From Gentiana macrophylla (lineage: Eukaryota > Streptophyta > Magnoliopsida > Gentianales > Gentianaceae): DNA of 64,000 bases. The position numbers were made by a program, and so were the translations under genes. Below, piece by piece: positions 48,110-59,915 of the stretch; within the stretch, counting starts at the first letter, position 1, and each line of letters starts with the position of its first letter. The notes below the pieces were generated by a model. The model was not told the DNA's origin. It saw only the letters and a list, made by a program, of their open reading frames with translations, and did not search any database. The DNA is taken from contig CM047807.1 in the NCBI GenBank assembly GCA_026214975.1, forward strand, positions 71,217,824 through 71,281,823. The letters are read 5' to 3'.

Positions 48110-49622
48110 TGTTCGTTAAGCGTGTTTTAAATTTATATTATCGGAACACCCCAGTATAAAGTGCGTAGTAAAGGATGTTGCCGAGTCGTCTAAGGAATCG
48201 TAAAGTTATCGATTAAGATATAACTCTAAAGTCGGTTATGTCACGAACTATTACTTAAAACTAAGGTTTATACTATCTACAATGTAAAAAAAAGCGAAAA
48301 CGATTGGGTAAAATCACGAGAAAATAAAAAAAAACTTAGAATTTGGACGGCGTTGTGACTGCAGACGGCGTCCAAATGCGTCTTTGAAAGCAGAAAATAT
48401 GCGAGAAACACACTAAAATCACGGAAGTAACTAAGCGTAACAATAACAATCAATACGAACTAATTTGTTTACGGATACTTAAGGGCGGTAAAACAACAAG
48501 GATACACCACACAACCATCACACAACCATTCTTATGATCTAAACACGATTTATTGGTATGATCAATCACAATTCGACTAAATTCCTTTAAATCGAATTCT
48601 AGGGTTCTTGTTTCCTTTTCCAAGCAAAACAATTTAACGTTCAACACAAGATCATTAACTCGTTCCCAAATTAAACAACCCAATTAACATCACATGATTC
48701 CTCAAAATAACATTAATCGTATCGATTGAAAAACTCTACTATTGAATCATATTTCCATATAAATTCAAAGCAACATATGGTTTCATTGACATTTCTATCT
48801 AATAAAGCGCTTAGCAATCAATCCAAAATCAATCGATAAATAAAAGCGATGCTCGAATCATAAATAAAAATAAAACTAACTAATCATGGTTGTGATAGCG
48901 TTGATGTGGTTTCATCCCGTTGCTCTACCGCGATGTGCTTAGCCTTGCATGCTTGTGATGATCAAGATATGGTTGAAGGAAGAAACTCATAATTCTTTAG
49001 GGTTTGGTGCGGCTCCTCCAAGGGGTGGAATATGCGGCTGTATGGTGTGTCCGTTAGGGTTGAAATAACACGCCTATTTATAAAGTACAGGCGGCTAGGT
49101 CAAAGCAGCCTTTGGGCGCCCGTCAAAGGGTGGGCCTTGAGTCAAAGTGCAAAACTTATTGAGTCGGCCGGTGGGGTTGGGCGCTCGTTCGGATACGTCT
49201 GGAGACTCTGTATGTAAAATATGACTCTGGGCGCTTCATGGGCCTTGATTCACTCTGGGCCTAAATGCGGATCGGTGGGCGCCCGTCAATATCTTTGAGA
49301 TCGGATTTCTTCATAGTTATCCATTCTTCTTCAAGCCAATTCCATATTTATCTCTTGTAATTCGAATTGAGCCTCATTTATCCTCTTTATGCACTCGAAA
49401 TTAAGCACTACATAATAGATAAAACATGGAAAACATGTAGTCATCCCCAAATAATAATAATTCAATAAATTTAACACATAAAAGCGCCCAAATTACACTT
49501 TTGACACTTAACCCCATTATTCACATTCCGCCTTAAACATATAATTTTCTCTAAAAATTACTAAAATCTGAAAGATATTGTTCTCTAATAATGCGATAAA
49601 AACCATAAATTTCACGAGAACA
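48110..49622 (-). repeat. Gypsy C 5' LTR (1513 bp)
   Basis: Partner of 38612-40138, starting TGTTCGTTAAGCG and ending CACGAGAACA. Differences between the copies are mostly short indels, and substitutions such as GGCGACTACAGACGG against GTGACTGCAGACGG. Confidence 0.92.
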
Positions 49623-51650
49623 CTTGGTGAATTCAAAAATTTGATTTCCTTTTACCCGAGATCGACCGTTTAAGCAATAAACAAACAAGTAGTGAGGCGG
49701 TGGTTACTTGGTTGATCTAAAGATCGGCCTTTGACCGTCTAGGAGAGTAGTTCTGCATAGAGCCGCCCAGTGTTCGGCCTCTGCACGGCATTAGTCCACA
49801 CGAGCGACCCGCGGAATCCCGTCATGGATTCTTTATTGGAAAACTCCGGTTCTTTAGGCCAGCCGCACTCCCTCTCTCCAACTCTCAAAAGATGCTCTCT
49901 ATTTTACACAAGAACTATTAGCTCTTGGAATTATGATGTCTGAAAGAGCAGCTTGCCTCTCTATTTATAATGAAAGTGGCGCCTCTTAGAAGGTGTGGAG
50001 GAGAAAACCTTTTCCCAATAAAATAAGGAAAATATAATTGATTGATTTATCTCATTTATTACAATATCTCATATTAAATAAATACAGGATATTGTCGATA
50101 TCTCGTATTGAATATTTCAAGATATTGTCAATATCTTATATTGACAATATTTATCTTTTATTATATTCACAATAAATCGATTTACATATGTGTATATATC
50201 AGCATATATATTACACATATAAAAATCTATTAATATCATATATATATACATGCATACTTGCATGCATGCAAATCAATTTGCATTTAATGCACACACACAC
50301 GCATTCATTCACAATATATATATATATTATTTTATTTTATTAATATCTAATATTAATAATAGGTAATATCATTAATTAAATTACTGTAATCAAAGTGTAT
50401 CTTATACACAATAATATATCGCGCCCCTTTAGCCATTAATTGGCTTAGGAATATTCTTTAATTAATATAATATTATTAATATCTTGTATTTAATTTATTC
50501 ATAATAAATAAATACCACCATATTAATTTACCTTATAACCTTTATATAGTCTAAAGAGATAAACTTTCCTTATTTGGTTATCATCTATAACCACATTTTA
50601 ATCCGGCTAGATGTTCTTATGTGTGTGACCCGATAGGCTTCGAATATGTTGGCCGTAGACACAAAGTGCAAATTACGAAAATGCCCGCCGTACCTAACGA
50701 TCACGGGATAGCGTCAGCAACACACGTGACCCCGATCATCGGAAGAGTCAAATGCAATGACTACTACCTTTCATGTGAAAGCGATTACCGTGTAACTTAC
50801 AATCTATCATTTGTAATAATATCCATCACGGTGCGTTGGTTGAGTGTCAAAACATCAGCGACCGTATCTTATATCTGGATATCATGCTCTCCGAAGTAAC
50901 ACATTTACTCCCACTTTGCAAAGATTCACGAGAGTAAGACATTCCTTATAAGAAGGCCATTTCCGGATATTCGATCCCGATCATAGGATCAGCGATTCCC
51001 GGACGACCAATCATGTATACTCGCGTGCTTGATATCATACCCAATCAACTACCGCATGATCGCCCGTGGCTGAGAAACCTCAATAGTGTCAAAGCATGAC
51101 AATCACACCGTGATGCCATGAAGACTCGGTCTTAAGGATAATTACACAACCGCCACATAGTGTGACAACATCCGTGTAAGTGGAGTCCGATCCCAACGTG
51201 CGCGTTCTACAATACCGTCCACGTCACGGTCAAGTGTCTCTACACTTGATAGGCGAGATCTATCCACTTTTAAAAGGCAGAAGACATCTAATACGTGCTA
51301 GCTTTGTTCATACTATCAATGCCCTGTTTAATAGTACATCGACTAGAGACATTTAAGTATCAAACTTATTAAAGTGATTAGAGATCTCATCAACCATAAT
51401 CGCTTTATCATGGTTTCTACATCACGATTTAATACTAAGGGCGTTATCATATAACAATTCATAATTGGTTCTTTAGAAAACGGATATATGACAACATAAA
51501 AGCCATTTAATATATGTACAAACACAAAGAAATAGTAGAAATGATCCGACCGGTCGGACCGGTCCAACCGATTGGGTTTAGGACCTTATTCAACGAGTTA
51601 AGCGGTTGGAAAGCGTTGACAAAGGGCTCATCAATAGGCGAAACATCTTC
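49623..51650 (-). repeat. LTR-like sequence of unassigned family
   Basis: No coding domain. On the minus strand there is a TATA-like CATTATAAATAGAGAGGC (49962-49979) followed by leader-like sequence. An AT-rich core (50040-50480) holds TA and CA microsatellites (50180-50330), and a G+C-richer part lies at 50580-51260. This order resembles an LTR into which Gypsy C could have inserted, but no terminal pair or target duplication was found. Confidence 0.35.
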
Positions 51651-52799
51651 TTAAGTTTCACTATTATACTACCCCAATTTGAAGACTTTCATTAATTAGT
51701 AGGTTATATTGATTAGGAAAAAATAGGTATAAGTCCATTTCCCTCCATTAATTAAATTAATCACACTTCTTTTTAGTTACAATAAGGACAATTTTTTCCT
51801 ATAGACCATTTACCACTAATTTTCAATTTCTTAACTTACGATTGATCACGAAAGACTTTCTCTTTTCAATGGCTCTCTCTTAACATGTCGGATTTTGGAT
51901 TTTCTTATCGTGATGTCAAACCACTAATTTCAAGCGGTTGAATCAAAAACCAAAACTTCAACAAATGCAAAGAATTGAATTGTAATAGAAAAGATTCACG
52001 AGAAATGAATCGGCGAAGTATGCGGGGGAGGTGGAGAGAACATCGAGGCCATAAGCGGCACCACTTGGTGGAAGAAGACAATCAGCGGATCGATTTTCGT
52101 CCAGCGAGAGTCTTTCTCCGGCAAGGTGATTGAGATGGCATGTGCAATTTTCGGCATTTTCTTCATCTTTTGTTACATTTTTTTGGAAGATGAAGGTATT
52201 TGCGGAAAACTCCACTTTTCATGGGAGTGCGCTTCGGAGCACCATATTCACCGGTGCATCATTACAAACCATCATTTTCTTATTCACTACCATTCTTTTG
52301 TATCTGATTTACGAATTTTATTGCATTTTCTTCTTTGATTTGATTACTTGACATTTAATTTTCTTTTTCAATCAATTACTCGAATTTAATTGCAATCGAT
52401 AATGATGATGCGTGGAGGAAAAGTAAGTAGCGTTGTGATGTATTTGATATTGTAAGCCGATTTTGGAGAATGTATACTAATTGTAAGTGTGGCGAGTATC
52501 CATTGCCAATGAAGCATAAAGTATTGTCACATGGGTCATGAAAATGTTTCTTATTTGATTGAGTTTTATCATTAAAGGCTTGAATGTATGGTTACAACCA
52601 TGGAACATATTGTGCATTTTATTTTATTTTATTTTTAGCAGTTATGCGATTCACCGTAGTAATTCGACTCATTTTGTGGGTAATCTAAACTCATGAATGG
52701 TGAAGAACAATGGATGAATCAAAGCTCAATTCATGGGTTTCTTGTTATTTTGTGTTTAATTCATAGTTTGTCATGTAATTTTGATTTGTAGGCTTGAGA

Positions 52800-53060
52800 G
52801 GAAGATTCTTGAAGTAGTCCATGAATTAAACCTTAAATTAGCTTTATATGAGTCACGATCTTGTATTCGCGATCTTGTGTGCCTTATATAATCTTATTGC
52901 GATATTGTGTGTCTTATATGAGCGGATATGATCTTGTGACCCTTGAATTAAGCCTTGAATGAGCCTTATATGAGCGGATATGTGTGTCTTGAAGTAGTCA
53001 CTTGAATTAAGCTTTAAATGAGCCTTATATGAGCGATACCGTATTCTGCGATATTGTTAA
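52800..53060. repeat. Degenerate tandem repeat (CTTATATGAGCGGATATG type)
   Basis: Words such as CTTATATGAG, GAATTAAGC and CGATATTGT recur four to five times with irregular spacing of about 50-90 bp. Confidence 0.6.
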
Positions 53061-53619
53061 TATCACAATGTATTGTTAGTAAAAGGCGTCATTGCAGGTG
53101 GTTTTGGCCCAGGTGATTGAAGGTTGTTGATTCAAAATGGTGAGACAATGCTGGTGTTTCATCACAAGTATACAAGAAAAAATCAAGATCATCACATGTG
53201 TAAGAGCTATATGTTGCATTTACATACTACTAGTTAGTTGGTTCTCGTAAATCTATGTTTTTTTATTTATAGAAATGGCATGAGTAATCTTTCCTTGATG
53301 TAACTTAATTATCATAAATGTTGATGTTAATTAAAGTTGTTTATCATATATGTTGTAAGTTTTTCCCATTTGTGATTGAATGTGTTTTTGGGTGTTAATG
53401 TGATTACATTATTGTCAAAATGATTTTTTGTTCACGATTTGTTTCGTTTTAATCCATAAAGGAATATTGGGTGTCGGTGTTGTTGTAAAGCTTGCCGAGT
53501 CCATGATTTTGTCTAATCCCACTTGCTATTGTTAATGGTAATGGTATGGTAATGATATTCGCGATCTTGTATTCTTGAAAGCGTATTCACGATCTTGTGT
53601 TAGTGTAAATCTTTGCGAT

Positions 53620-53905
53620 TAAATTCGGATTTCCATAACTTCGTCGAAAGGGTATCATATGAGATCTCAAAATGAAGAGAAAAAAATATGAACTTTGGTG
53701 AAAGAATTTTGATGATCGGTGTTTTAAATCAAAAATTACGGTTGTATATAAAAGCGCTCCGATTAATGCAAATGTTTTTAGGCTTTCAAAATTTCGTCGG
53801 GAGGCTATCGTATGAGATCTCAAGATAAAGAAGAAAAAAATGAATTTTGGTGAAATTTTTTGATGATCGGAGTCTAAATCAAAAATTACGGTTGTTTGAA
53901 ATTGA
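53620..53905. repeat. Two-copy direct repeat, about 162 bp period
   Basis: ATGAGATCTCAAAATGAAG at about 53659 and ATGAGATCTCAAGATAAAG at about 53812. Each is followed by TTTTGATGATCGG and AAATCAAAAATTACGGTTGT. Confidence 0.8.
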
Positions 53906-54201
53906 ACTTTTAAAACAAAAGAAAAGAAAAAAAATTAGGCGAGACCGTTTATACTTCAGTAAAAGGGTGAAAATGCATGATATTTCCGGCTAATGATAGA
54001 ATGGGTATTTTTGTCTACGGAAATTATTTCTTAATCTGTTAAAAAAGTATGTCTAAACTTTATTTATTTTGCATTGAAAAATGGAATTTGACTCATTCTC
54101 CTATTGATTAATTAAATGATAAAAAAACTTCAATTATGAGCAAGTATTGAAATCAGTCTTGTCAGACGTCTTGCATTTTTTTTCAGACCTAATTTTACTG
54201 G

Positions 54202-54451
54202 CATTAGTAATTCAAAAAGCGGTTAAATTATAACCATAAGGGCCCCTATGCCCGTCCCCGAGAGTGTGAGAGATGTTGTCATGAGGCACTGTGGCTGAAG
54301 TGAGGCTACTTAATATATCCTCTTACATAAAGGGCGGCGGCTTTACGAGACTCGAACCCCCACCCTCCGGCTTTAGGAAACAAGCGGCTTCTACTGCGCC
54401 TCGATCGACTTACTTTTGAGTCATATCAGGGGATTGACATTAGTAATTCAA
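54202..54451 (-). mobile_element. tRNA-derived SINE with a perfect 14-bp target duplication
   Basis: The body at 54216-54437 (222 bp) is flanked by CATTAGTAATTCAA at 54202-54215 and again at 54438-54451. On the minus strand an A-box-like GAGGCGCAGTAG (54402-54391) is followed 32 bp later by a B box GGTTCGAGTCT (54358-54348), the internal promoter layout of tRNA-derived SINEs read by RNA polymerase III. The 3' end reads ATAATTTAACCGCTTTT, with only a short T-rich tail. There is no ORF, as expected, so mobility would depend on LINE machinery in trans. Confidence 0.82.
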
Positions 54452-54535
54452 GTCTCCGTTGTAGCTATCAGCGAGAATATTTTTACCCGTAGATATATCT
54501 ACGGATAAATACACCCTCTTAGATATTGTAAAGCA

Positions 54536-54786
54536 TACTACCTCCGTCACTAAAATGTAAAGTCGAATTTATGTTTTTCCTGTTGATTAAGAAAGTTTGT
54601 TAAATTGGTTATGTGTCATTAATTTTAATGAAAAATTTGTCCTTTGTTTATCATTAATGACAGTATTGAAAAATAATGAGTATATAATTAAAGAGGGTAA
54701 AAGAAAAATGTAATAAATCTTCATTGGTTATCTAAATGGACAGAAGCAAAAAAGTAAATGAAACATATTTTTGGACGGAGATAGTA
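54536..54786. mobile_element. Stowaway-like MITE (Tc1/mariner type), 251 bp
   Basis: The ends are inverted repeats: TACTACCTCCGTCACTAAAA on the left and, read on the other strand, TACTATCTCCGTCCAAAAAT on the right. The CTCCGTC terminus and TA at both ends fit Stowaway elements, which insert at TA and are moved by mariner transposases. The interior is AT-rich and non-coding. Confidence 0.8.
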
Positions 54787-56072
54787 TTTATATACGGTAT
54801 ATCTTTTTTGGAAGGAAAAAAAAAAAGAGCAAGGAATGTAGTTTTCACCCGTATATATTATCTTTGGGCAACATGACCATGTGGATATATATAAGGGGGA
54901 GTTGTTTAAAAGAACAAAAAAAAAAGAGAAGGAAAATGGAAATCAGGATAGTGGAAATATAAATTGAGTGATAGAGGGCAAATCAAGCATTCATAAGCTC
55001 AAGTAAAGCGACACGAAATCTAATGTTTCTTATCGCATGAAATAAGAATATGTCATATTTATCAGGAAAAATATTTATTTATCATCTTTATATATTTATA
55101 TTACAATTGTCTTTTCCCATAGATAATTCAAAATCATACCATATGGGGATATGGTTTTCCAGTAATTATTCAAAATCATAATCATTAGGGAATACGAAAA
55201 TACAACAAAGTAGATATAATTTTCCCAATTAGAAAACAAAGTAGGTATAAAACATCGAAAAGTTTGATGTATCTCAACTGTTAAAGTGTCACACATCTAG
55301 AGGAACACCTTATTAATTAACACTTTTATCGCATTAATTAATCTTTGGTTAGCATAGTATCTTGATCAAGGGACACTTGAAAAATATCTTAAAAAAACAT
55401 ATTATTTGTGTGGTATCGCCGAAAGAATAACGTTTGAAAAATATGTACAGAAAGTATCTCATAAGCGTTTTAAGTAGCTATTTCTAGCGAATACGTAGCG
55501 AATCATTACGAAAAGTTTTTAGGCGTATTTTTGAATGTTATTAACTGGATCATCTGTATGAATAATATCTTTTTAAACATGTTTTTAAAGTTTCCCCTTG
55601 ATCAATTCTTCACCTCTTTCCGTTTACTCCTAAATATGTGGAGAAAAAAAGGATAATTAAGTAAATACGGCTCTTTTGGAAAAAAATTAGGAAAAAGGTT
55701 GTTTTGTCGCTTTAGTGAAGTTTGGCCAGTGATTTTATAAAGTTTAACTTTTGTGAATGTCACGCGTCTTAAGGCGCCGAATCACTGAAGTCTTGCCGCC
55801 GAAATAGGGTTTTAGTTTGGTTAATAACAAAGCGGGAGAAAAAATTGAATTTTGTCTTAAAAGCCAGTTTTAAAACTTTTTGGTCAACAGACCCGTTTTA
55901 ACTCAATGCCCCAAAAAAATGGTGTGATGTGCAGCATTCCCATCAAACAATCTCTACAACACATACAAAACATTTCCAAAATTCTTTTCTTTTCTTTTCT
56001 CTCTGCCCCCCCGCCCCCGCCCCCGCCCCTTTAATCTAACATCTTCGATTACATAAATAAATAAATAACCAG
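54787..56072. other. Upstream region of the RABA1 gene
   Basis: AT-rich intergenic sequence. A pyrimidine-rich stretch (TTTTCTTTTCTTTTCTCTCTG) and a CCCCGCC repeat (56007-56029) precede the ATG by 45-90 bp, a common look for a plant 5' untranslated leader. No certain TATA box was identified. Confidence 0.5.
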
Positions 56073-57440
56073 ATGGGGGCATACAGAGCCGATGATGATT
56101 ATGATTATCTGTTTAAGGTGGTTCTGATAGGAGATTCAGGTGTCGGAAAATCAAACCTTTTGTCTCGATTTACACGTAATGAATTCAGCCAAGAATCTAA
56201 ATCCACCATTGGCGTCGAGTTTGCTACCCGCAGTATCCAGGTTGATGATAAGGTCGTCAAGGCCCAGATTTGGGACACTGCTGGCCAAGAAAGGTACCCC
56301 ACATTCATGGCATCCATATATACATATACGTGTGTGTTTATGATGATTTGAAAGCATTTTTGTTTTTGTATACAATCTTTTAATTTGTGTATGTAACTAT
56401 GTATGTAAACATGGATAATAGGTTTCATGGTATATTGCTTGTTTGATCCGTTCATTTATGAGTTGAAGCGGTTTTAACGCCATGCATAACAAATCTATCG
56501 TTTTTGCACTATTGCATAATCTACTTTTGGACAATCGAATTGACTTTCGGTGTTTGATTGTGAATCGATCACCGTCATTTCACAACCATAGAATCAAAGT
56601 TTTGCATTACATCACAATCGATTTTTGGACGATGGATTCTAGAGTCTGGCTGATTTTATTGGTGTTTGATTGTGAATTGGTAGCGGAAAGTCGATACTCA
56701 ACTTTAGAATCAACTTTTTGCCTGCTTGATTTTTTTCGGTGTGGTGTCCCAACAAAGGCGGTGCGTTAAAAGCGCCCTTACGAATTTTGAGGCAATTGTA
56801 ATTTCTATTCCAATTTGAATTAGGATTTGTTTTTACCATCAACATTCTTAATCAAGAATGGTTACATTTGAATAATTTGGTAATATATAATAGACATTTT
56901 GATTTTGCTAATTTAAACAAAGGAAACTAAGGTATAGATAATTTGATAAATGAAGCATTAATTATATGATCTGATTTATTTCTGGCTGTATATGATCTAT
57001 ATTATGAAGGTATCGTGCGATCACGAGTGCATACTATCGAGGAGCAGTCGGAGCATTAATAGTGTACGATGTTACACGACACGTGACTTACGAAAATGTG
57101 GAGAGATGGCTAAAGGGAGCTACGCAACCACACGGATGCCAATATAGTGATAATGCTAGTTGGAAATAAAGCAGATCTCCGCCACCTACGGCGGTTCCAG
57201 CTGCGAGATCTGGCGTTTGCGAGAGAGGAAAACACGTTTTTCATGGAACTTCTGCGCTCGAGGCTTTGAATGTTGAAAACGCATTTACAGAAGTACTCAC
57301 GCAAATCTATCGCGTCGTAAGCAGGAAGGCTTTCGACATTGGAGATGATCCTGCAGCTTTGCCTAAAGGGACAAACCATTAACATTGGATCAAAAGATGA
57401 TGTATCAGCAGTCAAGAAAGCTAGTTGTTGCTCTGGTTAA
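56073..57440 (+). CDS. RABA1: RABA1-type Rab GTPase (two exons); exon 2 carries apparent indels
   Basis: Exon 1 is 56073-56293 and exon 2 is 57010-57440. The intron (56294-57009, 716 bp) has a GT start and AG end, splitting the arginine codon of GQER. Visible G-box motifs are P-loop GDSGVGKS (G1), the switch I threonine in [16 protein letters not shown] (G3), then NKAD (G4) and ETSAL (G5) once frame changes are ignored. The end CCSG is a double-cysteine prenylation site for membrane anchoring. The expected length is 216 residues, as for Arabidopsis RABA1 proteins, which act in traffic from the trans-Golgi/recycling compartment to the plasma membrane. Exon 2 has an extra G near 57116, a missing A near 57247 and an extra A near 57371, plus compensating changes around 57187-57225. 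Codon-level conservation on both sides suggests sequence error more than a decayed gene, but a recent pseudogene cannot be excluded. Confidence 0.9.
56294..57009 (+). other. RABA1 intron
   Basis: Single intron, phase 2, at the position after GQER where plant RABA genes usually carry an intron. T-rich, with no features inside. Confidence 0.85.
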
Positions 57441-57871
57441 TTTATATAATTAGATGCAAATATCTATATATTCCACACATTTTGTTACACTAATTAAATG
57501 TGTAGTACCATGTGTTGTAATTCATTATTAACTGGGGTTTTATTAATTTCTTATAGGAAGACATGAATGTAAAGATTGTTTGATAAAATCTGATACCCTC
57601 TTTGATATTCTTTTTTATAAGTTAGGGGAGATGTTGCAGTTTTATTATCACACATGAGATAAGGAGGAAAGCAAAAAACAAATGTTTTATTATGATTCTT
57701 CTTTTAATTTTATCCCTTTCTTAAATGTGAGCAGTATGATGTTTACCCCACCAAGAAACATGAGTTAGCATATTTTTACCCGTCGGATAACGCCTTCGAT
57801 GTTCACAAACTGTCCCAATTTATACTTTTGTCCCACAGATATTTATTGGGCTCATGTTAAACGTATTATTC
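57441..57871 (+). other. RABA1 downstream region
   Basis: Probable 3' untranslated sequence followed by AT-rich intergenic DNA. No gene is seen. Confidence 0.5.
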
Positions 57872-58260
57872 ATGTTAAAACACAGATGATAAGCTTACAG
57901 TTTAAAAGAGATAAAACAGAAGCAATGCAAAGATAAAATATGGCGGAATTGATAACAACACAGAAACAAAAAGAACACAGTGATTTAACGTGGTTTCCGG
58001 CGTTGTGCCGACTACTCCACGGACAGAAAATGAGATATTTTATTATGCACAGAATTACAAGGTTTTCACAAGTGTGTGAACAACACTCTTGATAGACACA
58101 CTTTTGCATTGATTACAACATTGGTATTTATAGGCACAAATCCCATACCACAACGACCAAATATCTTTGTCGGAATTGTCATAAATACCTAGTTGTGGAC
58201 CTCGGCTCATTTATTATCTACCAGACGAAACTCGGCTTCAAAATGACTTTCTAGACTTGT
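57872..58260 (-). repeat. LTR fragment, copia type
   Basis: On the minus strand, TGTGCCTATAAATACCAATG near 58117-58136 gives a TATA box. A leader of the kind ending in the TTTCCGTGGAG... and CACAACGCCGG words of copia LTRs follows (58000-57960). A TGTTAAAACACAG start is present at 57871 on the plus strand. The other end was not found. Confidence 0.45.
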
Positions 58261-58499
58261 AATCAGCGCCGGATGTAGAACTTCGGCTATACTCGTGAGA
58301 CCGATCTTGGCTAGCGACTTGAAGAAACTTACTTGCATTTCATCAAGCGACTTTCCACGAGGCCGAATATACTTAAGCGAGGCGACCATCATTCGTTGTC
58401 TCGGTTTTCCAGATTAGTTCTACTGCAGATTATTCATCGAGTTTAGAGATCAAGTCACCAAAGCGAAAATTCGTTATCTAGCAAGGACCATGATTATTG

Positions 58500-58962
58500 C
58501 ATTGATTTATCGCGATCGTCACTCACGTTGCATGCATTTTACGATCGTATTGAGTTGTAATATAGATGATTATTCCTCCACTAGTGCATATGTTATTTGT
58601 TTGGGTGAAATCGATTTCTTACGGCTCAGGAAGCAATCTATCATTGCCCGGTCATCTGCGGAAGCCGAATGCAGTCTGTTGCCTCTATTGTTCTTTGAAC
58701 TCACTTGAGTTTCTTTTACGCCCGTGATCTTGGCCATTCGCTCATGTGATTTATTGTGATAATCTTGACCTACCCGATTACTGTTCCAATCTGTATTTCA
58801 CTTATCGCATGAAGGATGTGCCTCGCTCGTATTGCGCATGTTCACTCACGAGGATCAATTGGTGATTGTCTCACCAAGTCCTTGCCCGACCCGTTTTCAT
58901 CTTCATTCCGAGACAAGTTAGGCCTCCGCCCCGGCCAACTTGAAGGGATGGTGATAGCAATA
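58500..58962 (+). pseudogene. Decayed Ty1/copia RNase H fragment
   Basis: Reads DDYSSTSAYVICLGEIDFLR, KQSIIARSSAEAECSLL (58638-58690), then in other frames HEDQLVIVS near 58850 and KSLPDPFSSSFRDKLGLRPG (58878-58937). These match the RNase H and closing tail of a different copia lineage from Copia A and B (SSAEAE and FRDKLGL type). Adjacent sequence to about 59110 (TATTCTAGATAATTATTATACATG) is likely its LTR. It is far too damaged to act. Confidence 0.8.
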
Positions 58963-59159
58963 TTATATTCTATATATTTGTAAATATTCTAGATAATTAT
59001 TATACATGAAATATTTGTTTAGTTGTGTTAAGTAAATATTCTAGATAATCATTTATGCTTCGTTCCACAAGTATGAATAAAATTTATTTCTCTATGTACT
59101 TGTGTTAAATATCTTTGTCGTAAGCGACCGTACATTCTTTGGTCTTTCGACTTAGAATT

Positions 59160-59915
59160 GAAAGCATTTTCGATTGATGCTTCTCAAAAGGGCATCATGT
59201 TGACCTTATATAGGCTCTACTGCATAAATAGTTTTTGTTGAAACAATTACATGAGAAATAAATTTGTAAGAAAATTCTTGTAAAACTAAACAATTACTCA
59301 TAAGATTAAGGAACTTACAGATTTACGAAGTAAACAACCTAATTGTTGATATCACAAATAAATTTGATGATCGATCTTGTGAATTTCTCAAGTAAATTTG
59401 CAATCGATGTCGATAAAAGATTCAATGAAGTGCGTTTAACTAATAGGAAGTGAAGACAAAGAAATGTGAGCGGCAATACACGAGCTCCAGCGATCACCGT
59501 ACTATTATGTTCTTGAGGTGGAGCGAGAATGAAAGCGGAAATCAACATGATTAGCAAGGAGTAAATATACTTTTGATATATGTACCCGTCTGTATTAGTG
59601 AGTTTTTTTCCTTTTCTTTTGGGCGGGAGATTATGTTAGCTAATGTTTGCATATCGTTTGGCGTTGTTAATTGCTTGTATGGTGACACAATTATGGGTCT
59701 GGTGGAATCACTTGATTGGTTTTGTAATGCTCGACTACGGCAGCATCTTGTTAGTATAGCGCTTTTTCAATAAAAATGTTGTTGTTCAAAACAAACAAAA
59801 AAAAATTTCAAGATCATATAAAACCATGTTGTGACAACATCTTGACCGAGTGATTGTGTGTATGGCATTTACACTTTGCGTTACACAATTTTAATTCTTA
59901 TGAAAGCACCCGTGT
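59160..59915. other. Intergenic, no gene recognised
   Basis: AT-rich; no supported features. Confidence 0.4.

Larger units (their letters stand above)
38612..49622 (-). mobile_element. Gypsy C: Athila-like Ty3/gypsy retrotransposon inserted at the MULE
   Basis: About 11 kb on the minus strand. The LTRs at 38612-40138 and 48110-49622 have ends of the form TGTTC...GAACA. The primer-binding site is next to the right LTR and the polypurine tract next to the left LTR, so transcription is leftward. The internal order on the minus strand is gag, protease region, RT, RNase H, integrase. The left LTR start reads CATTCGTT where the right reads TGTTCGTT. No clean 5-bp duplication is visible, and the right flank does not obviously continue the MULE, so the insertion site may have been rearranged. 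Confidence 0.9.
51651..54201. other. Intergenic with degenerate repeats
   Basis: No gene is supported. The interval 52800-53060 repeats CCTTATATGAGCGGATATG and GATCTTGTATTCGCG several times. The interval 53620-53905 holds two diverged copies, about 162 bp apart, of a block including ATGAGATCTCAA and AAATCAAAAATTACGGTTGT. Confidence 0.55.

Noticed and set aside
51958..52351. Small protein genes around 52.1 kb
   Set aside because: Overlapping frames on both strands, no recognisable motifs, and codon content no different from the AT-rich background.
54340..54410. Functional tRNA gene on the minus strand
   Set aside because: A and B boxes are present, but no cloverleaf stems or anticodon arm can be formed, and the flanking duplication marks it as a SINE.
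56105..56455. Minus-strand ORFs over RABA1 exon 1
   Set aside because: Antisense shadows of a clearly identified plus-strand exon.
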